Of a DNA stretch of 64,000 nt, positions 26,448 to 33,315 are shown piece by piece; the first letter of the stretch is position 1; each line of letters starts with the position of its first letter. Under the pieces are notes generated by a model. The model did not search any database. It was given only the letters and a program-made list of their open reading frames with translations, and was not told the DNA's origin. The DNA comes from an uncultured Bacteroidales bacterium (GTDB taxonomy: Bacteria; Bacteroidota; Bacteroidia; Bacteroidales; Muribaculaceae): assembly GCA_902792895.1 (NCBI GenBank), contig CADBBK010000014.1, forward strand, positions 56,970-120,969. Direction: 5' to 3'. The position numbers were made by a program, and so were the translations under genes.

Positions 26448-26984
26448 TTAATCGTTCAGGTCCAGGAGCCCTTGGGGCAGGTCCATGACCATCAGGTTAT
26501 TGTCAGTGTCAAATTCTACAATCAGTTCGTCGGTTGCGGGAACCATAACCTCATCGCCGTCGCGGTCGACGATGAAGATAGCGTTTTCGGTCGAGAGGTC
26601 AACGCCGGTAATCTCCCCCACCCTGGTCCCGTCGGCATCACGCAGCTCGTAGCCGATGAAGTAGTCCAGCGGATAGCCGTCGGCATCGGCCTCCTCGCTC
26701 TCGAGACTGAATTCGGTCTTGAGGGCGTAGATGTCGTGGTTGACCAGGCGAGAAGCCTCCTGCTCGTTGTCGATGCCGTCGATGGTGAGCAGGATAGTTT
26801 CGGCGGTCTTGGGACGACACGCGTTGACATAGAACGGCACAAAGATGCCATCCATGTCACTCACCAGGCAAGACAGGGCTCTCACCAGGTCAATGTCCAC
26901 ATCGACCGTGGCCGATATCTCCCCATTGACACCGTGGGGCTTGTTATAGTGCCCGATAGCTATGAGTTCTTCACGCGTAATCAT
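26448..26984 (-). CDS. rimM: Ribosome maturation factor RimM
   Basis: 178 residues. RimM helps assemble the 30S head by binding ribosomal protein S19. The N-terminal domain starts IAIGHYNKPHGVNGEISATV (the family's G-x-x-x-G-x-H-G-V-x-G-x pattern) and the PRC-barrel C domain includes LDYFIGYELRDADGTRVGEIT and VMVPATDELIVEFD. It lies between DUF4290 (upstream, 66 bp) and the OmpA-like gene (4 bp). In the Bacteroidales order I recall, murA lies between DUF4290 and rimM; here only a repeat-filled spacer does. Confidence 0.93.
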   Translation of the reverse strand: MITREELIAIGHYNKPHGVNGEISATVDVDIDLVRALSCLVSDMDGIFVPFYVNACRPKTAETILLTIDGIDNEQEASRLVNHDIYALKTEFSLESEEADADGYPLDYFIGYELRDADGTRVGEITGVDLSTENAIFIVDRDGDEVMVPATDELIVEFDTDNNLMVMDLPQGLLDLND

Positions 26985-27050
26985 CGTTTCGTTAAAGGTG
27001 TTAGGCTTTAGGTGTTAGGCTTTACTAATTGCCAAAAGCTAACAGCTAAA
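26985..27050 (-). repeat. TTAG/CTAA spacer between DUF4290 gene and rimM
   Basis: On the coding strand the spacer reads TTTAGCTGTTAGC after the DUF4290 stop, then GCCTAACACCTAAAGCCTAA towards the rimM start. TTAG units come first and CTAA units second, with the ability to pair. Confidence 0.6.
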
Positions 27051-27647
27051 TCATTTCTTTTTCTTCTTTTTACCGGTAGGCTGTGCAGCCTTCACAATCT
27101 GATACTCATGCAGGTGGTGCATCGCGGGATCCAGGCGTATGGCACCGTGGCTGTAGCGCTCCAGGTCCTTGAAGATCTTGGCATCCTCCACATCCTCGTT
27201 GTTGATTTGGAAAATGAGTTTCTTCATGTGGTTGGCCAGCAGCATCACCAGCGCGTCGCGCTCTTCACCCTCGGGGTACTCGGCAGCCCGCGCAATCATG
27301 CGCTCGATGTTCTTGCCATAGTGGCGGAAGATGATGGGCTGCAGCTCGTAGCGGATGGGCTCAGGCTTGGTTTCGAGATTTTCCTCCTTGATGATGTCGT
27401 CGAAGGGGAAATCAATGTCCAGCTGAAATCCGCTCATGATCATCAGGTGGTCCCACAGCTTGTGCTGATAGTCGGTCTCGGACCTGAGCTGAGGGAACAT
27501 GTTGGCCATGTTCTGGACGATGGTATAAGCGCAGTGGGTGCGCTCGTCGCGGTCCTCGATGGTCAGGCAGTGGTCCACCATCTGCTGGATGTTGCGCCCG
27601 TACTCAGGCAACACCAGTTTCTTGAGTTGTGAGTTGTATGTCAGCAT
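27051..27647 (-). CDS. DUF4290 family protein
   Basis: 198 residues, no signal or membrane segment. The N-terminus MLTYNSQLKKLVLPEYGRNIQQMVDH is the family signature; IVQNMANMFPQL and LWDHLMIMSGFQLDIDFPF follow, and the tail is basic (KKKKKK). The family is restricted to Bacteroidetes and its function is not known. It lies 12 bp after tsaB and upstream of rimM, close to tRNA/ribosome genes, which hints at a housekeeping role. Confidence 0.85.
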   Translation of the reverse strand: MLTYNSQLKKLVLPEYGRNIQQMVDHCLTIEDRDERTHCAYTIVQNMANMFPQLRSETDYQHKLWDHLMIMSGFQLDIDFPFDDIIKEENLETKPEPIRYELQPIIFRHYGKNIERMIARAAEYPEGEERDALVMLLANHMKKLIFQINNEDVEDAKIFKDLERYSHGAIRLDPAMHHLHEYQIVKAAQPTGKKKKKK

Positions 27648-27659
27648 TATGTTTTGTCG

Positions 27660-28379
27660 TTAGTTGTTTGTCGTTAACTGTTCAAGGGCGTTTTTAGGCT
27701 TTGTGGCCTGGAACTCCTTGAGGTAAAGCGGGGTGCTGTAGGCAACATCAATAAAATTCTGCTCCCGATAGGCTTTCTCGGCCAGCGCCAGCATATCAAC
27801 CGCCACGGGCTTGATGCCGCTGATGAAACGCACCCTGTCGCTCTTGAAGACGCCACGGGCCTTGTCACTGCCATTGCCCATCATCACCAGCGTGTAGCCC
27901 TGCTGCAGCAGGTCGCCGAACGAGTTTTCGTCAAGTATCAGCGCCTGCGGCTCCAGCACCGGTTCCAGTGCAGCATTGTAGCCTGCAGTATAGACCTCCA
28001 TGCGGCGGGCGTCAATCATGGGGATATAGAGCAGCGGCTCCTCGTCCTCGATGAAGTGGTTGAACATTGTGCTCACCGTCATCAGCTGCAACGTATTTAC
28101 CCCGATGAGCGGTACCTGCAAGCCAAACGCCAAGCCCTTGGCCTCGCTCAGCCCGATGCGCAGGCCCGTATAGGAGCCAGGCCCGATGCTCACAGCGATG
28201 GCATCCAGCTTGATTTCCCTCGAACGGGCATAATCGAGCATTTCTTTTACATACTGGCTCAACATCGTGGCATGTGTCTGGCCCTCATAGTTCTCACGGT
28301 GGTCCAGCACCTGGCCCTCGCTAGTCAATGCCACCGAGCACACCTCGGTCGAAGTTTCTATGTTCAGAATGGTCGCCAT
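27660..28379 (-). CDS. tsaB: tRNA threonylcarbamoyladenosine biosynthesis protein TsaB
   Basis: 239 residues. TsaB is the scaffold partner of TsaD in making t6A at position 37 of ANN-decoding tRNAs. Visible are the ASKHA-type N-terminus ILNIETSTEVCSVAL, the family block AIAVSIGPGSYTGLRIGLSEAKGLAFGLQVPLIGVNTLQ and PMIDARRMEVYTAGY. Length is normal. The last residues (QLTTNN) are encoded by repeat-like TTAACGACAAAC/TAACGACAAAAC sequence that continues past the stop, so the C-terminus may have been altered by the repeat. First gene of the run to proS. Confidence 0.93.
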   Translation of the reverse strand: MATILNIETSTEVCSVALTSEGQVLDHRENYEGQTHATMLSQYVKEMLDYARSREIKLDAIAVSIGPGSYTGLRIGLSEAKGLAFGLQVPLIGVNTLQLMTVSTMFNHFIEDEEPLLYIPMIDARRMEVYTAGYNAALEPVLEPQALILDENSFGDLLQQGYTLVMMGNGSDKARGVFKSDRVRFISGIKPVAVDMLALAEKAYREQNFIDVAYSTPLYLKEFQATKPKNALEQLTTNN

Positions 28380-28404
28380 CTACTTTATAATACCTAAAAA
28401 CGTG

Positions 28405-28412
28405 CAAAGGTA
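28405..28412 (-). promoter_or_regulatory. -7 box TACCTTTG for tsaB
   Basis: Minus-strand TACCTTTG 25 nt before the tsaB ATG; a TTTG lies 23 nt further upstream (28436-28439). Confidence 0.65.
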
Positions 28413-28501
28413 CTCAAAATTGTTGACATAGACGACAAATCACGGCCATTCCCATCGATTTTTGCCGAAAACAGCATCCGTCACCAGCCTTCTGCCCCCG
28501 A

Positions 28502-30496
28502 TTACAAGGCAAGGCGCAGCCCAATGTGGACAGCGACCTCATCCGGGCCGCCATACACACGCGACGTGTTGCGGCACTCGTTTGCAGGGGTGTACCAGCT
28601 ACTGCTGCGAATCACCCTATCGGTGCCCGAGGCAGGACCCTGCGGATTCACTTGAGGCTCAGACGAATATTCACCATAAAAATCGGCACACCACTCATAG
28701 TTGTTACCACTCATGTCATAGATTCCCAACTCGTTAGGCCGCAGTTGGGCAACCCGCCGGCCATAGGAATAACAGGCATTGTCATAGTACCAAGCCACGG
28801 CATCGATATCATCACCGCCGGCATAGAGACATGCTTTGCTCTTGTTCCCGCCACGAGCCGCGAACTCCCATTCGGCCTCGGTGGGCAAACGGAACGAGCG
28901 GCCGGTCAAGGTATTTAACTTGCTGATAAAGGTCATGCAATCATTCCAGCTCACATTGGCAACGGGCAGTTCAACGCCATGCACACTGCTAGGATTGGTG
29001 CCTATCACGGCTTTCCAGAGGCCCTGCGTGACTTCGGTTTGGCCGATGTAATACGAGGACAAAGTGACACGATGCACGGGATACTCATTTTCGTAGGCAT
29101 CTTCGGGCTGTTCATCGGTAGCACCCATGTCAAACGATCCGCCGTCAACCTTGACCATCTTGAAGGTCACACCATTGACGGTAAACGACTCTCCATCAAC
29201 CTCCATTTGTCCAGAGCCGGCCAGCAGCATGTCAATCAAGTCACTGAGGTCTGAGATATCTGTCACATGGTCATTGTTCACGTCACCAATGCGGCCGGTA
29301 GCAGTGCCCGACAGCAGCAGGTCCACCAATTCGCTGACATCCGAGATGCCGATTTCGTTGTCGCCATCCACATCTGCGTAGTCACGGGCTAATCCCAGTA
29401 CTGCATACTGTCGTGTGGAATAGTTATTCCCATTGGGCGTCAAGGCCGACAGTTGCCAGTAGCTGTCATGGTTACCGCCCCACCCCCAGTTGATGTGGAA
29501 CATGCCGTTACGATAGCCGTCGAGGACAAACGCATGACCACCATTGCTGGCGTCGCTGCCCATAAAGATGATCGGACGCCCCTCGGCCAGCTCATCATAC
29601 ATCATCTGGTCCCAATCGGCATCGTTGGAGGCGTCTCGCATCCAAGTCGTGGCTGAATTGCTGTACCCGAAGTAATAGTTCATGGCAAAGGCTATCGTCT
29701 GGAAGACAGCGTTGCTCACCTGTGTGCCATAGTCCATCTCGACCGACTGGCCACAATAGCGCATCAACTGAGCCACGGCCGCGGCCTGTTCGGAGTTGTA
29801 ACTGTAATAGTTCGGGAGCATCTGGTCCCAATCAAAAGAAGTTGGCGGCAGAGCAGGCAGATTGATGCCCCGCTTGGAGGTGTAGGCAGGAATACCAAGG
29901 CATTCGGCCGATGGATAACGGTGGTAGTACATCACTTGAGCCATCGCAGTGGCCACACATCCCGTGTAGGTCGGATAATTGCCCACTTTGGGACACTGGC
30001 GATTGAAGGGTTGCGTCTGGTCCCATGCGGTCGAGAGCATGGGTGAAATCTCGTTCAAGGGCGCATCGCGGCGAGGCGCACCCGAGGCATCGGGATGTGA
30101 TTGCAGGTATTCCAGTTGTGAGCAATAACCGTCGAGCCAAGCCCGCATGTTGCAAGGCAGGGCATCGATGTCAAAATGGCCTTTCTCACTGTATCCCAAC
30201 ACCGGAATCGCTCCGTCGTCAGCCGAAACGACAACCCACCCGCCGTGGCTGTTGTCGGCAAAGACATAATATAGCGGGCTGTGATGCCTGGCATCAGCAT
30301 TGCGGGTGTAAGCCAGCGAGAGATCCACAGCCGAATTGCCGGACCGAATTGTTGATTGATTTTGCATCAAGAAATCCGTGGCAATGGCTCGAGCATCATC
30401 GGCATTGAGTGTCGCAGCCTGAATGTTCAACATGCTGCCAACAGCCATCGCAGCCACAACAAGCAGCAACGGCAGTAATCTATAGTTTATCGACAT
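28502..30496 (-). CDS. Secreted C10 (streptopain-type) protease - dockerin - SUMF-domain fusion
   Basis: 664 residues, one continuous frame. Signal peptide about 1-27; Spi/C10-type prodomain about 28-145 (YYVFADNSHGGWVVVSADD). The C10 cysteine protease covers about 150-370, with catalytic Cys180 (YTGCVATAMAQVMYYHRYP), His321 (SNGGHAFVLDGY) and WGWGG after it. Two dockerin-like repeats lie at about 375-428 (DVDGDNEIGISDVSELVDL; DVNNDHVTDISDLSDLIDM). A formylglycine-generating-enzyme (SUMF) domain covers about 445-664 (GGSFDMGATDEQ, IGQTEVTQGLWKAVIG, RLPTEAEWEFAARGG). In the C-terminal active region one Cys is kept (ECRNTSR) but the usual GGSW is SSSW and the second Cys position is not seen, so the last domain is probably non-catalytic. 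Confidence 0.9.
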   Translation of the reverse strand: MSINYRLLPLLLVVAAMAVGSMLNIQAATLNADDARAIATDFLMQNQSTIRSGNSAVDLSLAYTRNADARHHSPLYYVFADNSHGGWVVVSADDGAIPVLGYSEKGHFDIDALPCNMRAWLDGYCSQLEYLQSHPDASGAPRRDAPLNEISPMLSTAWDQTQPFNRQCPKVGNYPTYTGCVATAMAQVMYYHRYPSAECLGIPAYTSKRGINLPALPPTSFDWDQMLPNYYSYNSEQAAAVAQLMRYCGQSVEMDYGTQVSNAVFQTIAFAMNYYFGYSNSATTWMRDASNDADWDQMMYDELAEGRPIIFMGSDASNGGHAFVLDGYRNGMFHINWGWGGNHDSYWQLSALTPNGNNYSTRQYAVLGLARDYADVDGDNEIGISDVSELVDLLLSGTATGRIGDVNNDHVTDISDLSDLIDMLLAGSGQMEVDGESFTVNGVTFKMVKVDGGSFDMGATDEQPEDAYENEYPVHRVTLSSYYIGQTEVTQGLWKAVIGTNPSSVHGVELPVANVSWNDCMTFISKLNTLTGRSFRLPTEAEWEFAARGGNKSKACLYAGGDDIDAVAWYYDNACYSYGRRVAQLRPNELGIYDMSGNNYEWCADFYGEYSSEPQVNPQGPASGTDRVIRSSSWYTPANECRNTSRVYGGPDEVAVHIGLRLAL

Positions 30497-30536
30497 GAGT
30501 GTTCTTGGATGGAAAAAGATAATGTATTAAATAATG

Positions 30537-31577
30537 TCATTGTTTGCGGGGTATCGCGGCGATGAGGGCGGTGACGTCGTCGGGGCGGGTGGCCCAGCTA
30601 GTGACGAAGCGGCAGTTCATCAGGTCGCCCACGGGGAACCATTGCTCGAAGACGAAGTCTTTCTCCAAGCGGGTGATGGTGTCTTTGTCCAGGAGGACAA
30701 ACTGCTGATTGGTGGGTGAATTGCTGTACATCTTGTAACCCTTGGCGACGAAGGCATCACGCAAGCGCATAGCCTGCTCCACGGCATGGCGGGCAATCTT
30801 GAAGTATAGGCCGTCCTGCATCAGCGTGTCGAACTGGATGCCCAAAAGTCTGCCCTTAGCCAACAGGGCGCCGTGCTGCTTTACCGTGGTGAAGAAATGG
30901 TCGGGCGCCGGAGCATAGGGGTTGGGAAAAACCACGGCCTCACCACAAAGGGCGCCGCACTTGGTACCGCCGAGGTAAAACACATCACACAGGTCGGCCA
31001 GCTGCTCGATTGTCACATCACAGCCCTCGGCCATCAGGCCGTAACCCAGGCGCGCACCGTCGATGAACAACGGCAGATGATACTCACGACAAACGTCACT
31101 AATGGCCGTCAGTTCAGCGAGCGAGTAGATGGTGCCCATCTCGGTGGCAAAGGTGATATAGACCATACCCGGGAACACCATGTGCTCGTAGGCAATATCA
31201 GCATAGAACGCTTCGAGCCACTCTCGCAGCTCGCAAGCATCCATCTTGCCATCGTGGGAGGGCAAAGCCAGCACCTTGTGGCCTCCAAACTCGATAGCCC
31301 CTGACTCGTGGACATTGATGTGGCCGCTCTCGACGGACAACACTCCCTGATAGCCTCGCAACAAGGCATCGATGACGGTGGCATTGGTCTGGGTGCCGCC
31401 GACGAGGAAGAACACATCGGCATCGGGTTTGCAGCAGGCAGCACGGATTTTCTCCTTGGCTGCGGTGCAGTAATCATCCAGTCCGTAACCCGTCGCACGT
31501 TCGTCATTAGTCTCTATCAGGCGCTTGAGGATGGCCTCATGGCAGCCGTTATTGTAATCGCTCTCAAAGGATATCAT
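30537..31577 (-). CDS. ltaE: Low-specificity L-threonine aldolase (PLP-dependent)
   Basis: 346 residues of the aromatic-amino-acid beta-eliminating lyase/threonine aldolase fold. The reaction is threonine (or allo-threonine) to glycine plus acetaldehyde. Seen: the N-terminal SFESDYNNGCHEAIL and VFFLVGGTQTNATVIDALL (phosphate-binding region), GHINVHESGAIEFGGHKV, PLFIDGARLGYGLMA with the PLP-pairing Asp, and DVFYLGGTKCGALCGEAVVF with the Schiff-base Lys. A bacterial serine/threonine-specific variant cannot be excluded. Upstream lies copy A of a 200-bp element shared with the next gene, and an AACTAAAAACTT block 9 nt before ATG. The C10 fusion gene follows 40 bp downstream. Confidence 0.88.
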   Translation of the reverse strand: MISFESDYNNGCHEAILKRLIETNDERATGYGLDDYCTAAKEKIRAACCKPDADVFFLVGGTQTNATVIDALLRGYQGVLSVESGHINVHESGAIEFGGHKVLALPSHDGKMDACELREWLEAFYADIAYEHMVFPGMVYITFATEMGTIYSLAELTAISDVCREYHLPLFIDGARLGYGLMAEGCDVTIEQLADLCDVFYLGGTKCGALCGEAVVFPNPYAPAPDHFFTTVKQHGALLAKGRLLGIQFDTLMQDGLYFKIARHAVEQAMRLRDAFVAKGYKMYSNSPTNQQFVLLDKDTITRLEKDFVFEQWFPVGDLMNCRFVTSWATRPDDVTALIAAIPRKQ

Positions 31578-31586
31578 CTGCGTTAC

Positions 31587-31598
31587 AAGTTTTTAGTT
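31587..31598 (-). promoter_or_regulatory. Start-proximal AACTAAAAACTT block (ltaE)
   Basis: Minus-strand AACTAAAAACTT ending 9 nt before the ltaE ATG; the same block and distance as in the decarboxylase operon. Confidence 0.5.
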
Positions 31599-31607
31599 GT
31601 ACCTAAA

Positions 31608-31805
31608 TTCCGCAGCACTTCAGTTAAACATTTTTATAAGTTCCTGAGAAGCAAAAAGTTGCTCAGGACTTTTCCATGGCAGATTTTCACTTATCTTAGT
31701 GCTGCAATTCAAAACAAGCAAAATCATCAATGGCATGGCAAAAATAAGCATAAAATCTCATTAACCCACCCCATGCGGAGGAATTTTTCACGAAATGGAG
31801 AAATT
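31608..31805 (-). repeat. 200-bp element, copy A (candidate structured leader of ltaE)
   Basis: By eye about 90% identical to 33060-33257 in the same orientation. On the minus strand, in order: a -7-like TATTTTTG (31739-31746), the 5' half of a closing stem GCAGCACT (31698-31705), a hairpin with outer stem TCCTGAG/CTCAGGA (31642-31668), and the 3' half AGTGCTGC (31612-31619). It ends 30 nt before the ltaE start. It may be a structured 5' leader or a small repeat element carrying a promoter. Confidence 0.75.
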
Positions 31806-31913
31806 ACAACCTTAGGGTCGGTAAGGAACGGATAATCATTAATTCGGGGTATTCACCCTTTCTTTTTCTAGATTATCACTCTATTACTCGATAAACGAAC
31901 GGGAGATGGAGCT

Positions 31914-33011
31914 TCAGTCGTTCAGTCTCACCTTTCTCCATTCCGGCTTTATTTGGACAGGTTGGCCCAATGACTTGATTTTCTCACGGGCGGTATCTTC
32001 GTCCATGTCCTCCCAACCCTCTACCGTGATTCTCGACCGTCCGTCAGCACCCACCTTGGCAGGATATTCGGTTATCATCTGCAACACATAGCCATCCTTG
32101 AGGAAAGCATAACTGGTGTATTCATAGATTTCCGCCTCAGTCACCACCACATTCGGATAGAAGCTCAACTTATGATAGCTGATGGGGTTGTTGATGCCGA
32201 TCAGTTCGATGTCGCCCTTGTAGGGGGCGATGGCCAGCATACCCTCTTCTTCCTCGTCGCTCAACAGGTAAAAATAGTCTTCCTGTCCAGGAAGGGTTAT
32301 GAGAGCAATCTTGGTCATCTCGACAAGATAATCCGTCTCTTTTGTGTTGAACCAGCGATACCCGTACTTTAGGTCATCGATGCTAATGTGCGAGAAGTGA
32401 TGCTTGTTGCCATCCCAGGAGAAGACGTGGTTGATATTGCTTTGAAGGTTGAAGTCGTATTCGCTAATGATGAAATCCTTTCCCTTTTTGGGCAGGTTGT
32501 AGCTGACGTGGTTGTCCTCATTGAGAGGGTGAAACTCTTGCTCTAGCCATGCCTCAGGGTACAAGGTGAAGGTCTTGGGGTCGTAGTCGTAGAAGCATAC
32601 GAACTCTATCTCCGGATCAACGGGCTGGCCCAGGACGATGGCAAATAGCCGGTGTCCGTTGTCACGACGCCACACACAAGCCTCCATGTAGCCGCTGTCA
32701 GAGCCACCACTGTCCAGACTCACAAATCCGTTTTTGCGGTCTACAGTGATGCCCCCTCCATACTCCTCATCGGCTTCAAAGGTGAAGTTGGGGTTCTTGG
32801 CTTTCTCTAATACAGGGCTGATGATATAGGCGTGCCAAGTGTCCTGGAATGCCTTGAGCAACTGCACAATTCCTGGGTTGTTGCCCTCCTGGGGCACTTT
32901 GATGTTGCGTATCGTCCATTGGTCGCGTATTTCTTCCAATGAATGATATTCGGTGGCCAACGCATATAGGCTGGTTGTCACAGCCAAAAGAAGCAATAGA
33001 GATTTTTTCAT
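31914..33011 (-). CDS. Secreted protein of unknown function
   Basis: 365 residues with signal peptide MKKSLLLLLAVTTSLYALA. The mature part is rich in aromatic and acidic residues, has no transmembrane helix and no motif I can assign. Notable stretches are GGGITVDRKNGFVSLDSGGSDSGYMEACVWRR, a run DEEEEG near 250 and a C-terminal basic-charged end. It could be a beta-sandwich or propeller-like periplasmic protein; I do not recognise a family. Its upstream region carries copy B of the 200-bp element also found before ltaE, so the two genes may share regulation. Confidence 0.75.
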   Translation of the reverse strand: MKKSLLLLLAVTTSLYALATEYHSLEEIRDQWTIRNIKVPQEGNNPGIVQLLKAFQDTWHAYIISPVLEKAKNPNFTFEADEEYGGGITVDRKNGFVSLDSGGSDSGYMEACVWRRDNGHRLFAIVLGQPVDPEIEFVCFYDYDPKTFTLYPEAWLEQEFHPLNEDNHVSYNLPKKGKDFIISEYDFNLQSNINHVFSWDGNKHHFSHISIDDLKYGYRWFNTKETDYLVEMTKIALITLPGQEDYFYLLSDEEEEGMLAIAPYKGDIELIGINNPISYHKLSFYPNVVVTEAEIYEYTSYAFLKDGYVLQMITEYPAKVGADGRSRITVEGWEDMDEDTAREKIKSLGQPVQIKPEWRKVRLND

Positions 33012-33059
33012 AAACTTTCTTTTTTTAGTTACAAAGAAGCATTTCTATTCTCCCAAAAA

Positions 33060-33257
33060 TCCGCAGCACTTTAGTTAAACATTTTTATAAGTTACTGAGC
33101 AACAAAAAGTTGCTCTAGATACTGCCATGTCAGATTTTTGACTTATCTTAGTGCTGCAATTCAAAACAAGCAAAATCATCAATGGCATGGCAAAAATAAG
33201 CATAAAATCTCATTAACTCACACCATTCGGTGGAATTTTTCGCGTGATGGAGAAATT
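33060..33257 (-). repeat. 200-bp element, copy B (candidate structured leader of the secreted-protein gene)
   Basis: Direct repeat of 31608-31805. Minus-strand features in order: -7-like TATTTTTG (33191-33198), GCAGCACT (33150-33157), perfect hairpin GAGCAAC-TTTTT-GTTGCTC (33097-33115), AGTGCTGC (33063-33070). The 8-bp closing stem is identical in both copies. The inner hairpin is kept in form, but its paired bases differ from copy A. It ends 48 nt before the ATG at 33011. Confidence 0.75.
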
Positions 33258-33303
33258 TGACAAACTCCTCACTCCAAACTCTTAACTTCTAACTAAAAAA
33301 CAC

Positions 33304-33311
33304 TATCTTTG
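33304..33311 (+). promoter_or_regulatory. -7 box TATCTTTG 4 nt from the GH13 start codon
   Basis: The ATG (33316) begins 5 nt after the end of the -7 box, where transcription normally starts, implying a leaderless mRNA. Confidence 0.6.
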
Positions 33312-33315
33312 CAGT

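Larger units (their letters stand above)
31578..31913. other. Upstream region of ltaE (336 bp) with element copy A
   Basis: It contains the start-proximal block (31587-31598), the 200-bp repeated element (31608-31805) and about 100 bp of unassigned A/T-rich sequence before the 3' end of the unknown secreted-protein gene. No ORF is credible. Confidence 0.7.
33012..33315. other. Intergenic region (304 bp) with element copy B and divergent promoters
   Basis: It contains the upstream region of the unknown secreted protein (minus) with the 200-bp element (33060-33257), then the -7 box of the GH13 gene (33304-33311). No ORF is credible. Confidence 0.7.

Noticed and set aside
31606-33257. Insertion sequence or composite transposon flanked by the 200-bp direct repeats
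   Set aside because: The gene between the copies is a secreted protein with no transposase features, no target-site duplication was seen, and both copies hold the same position relative to gene starts.
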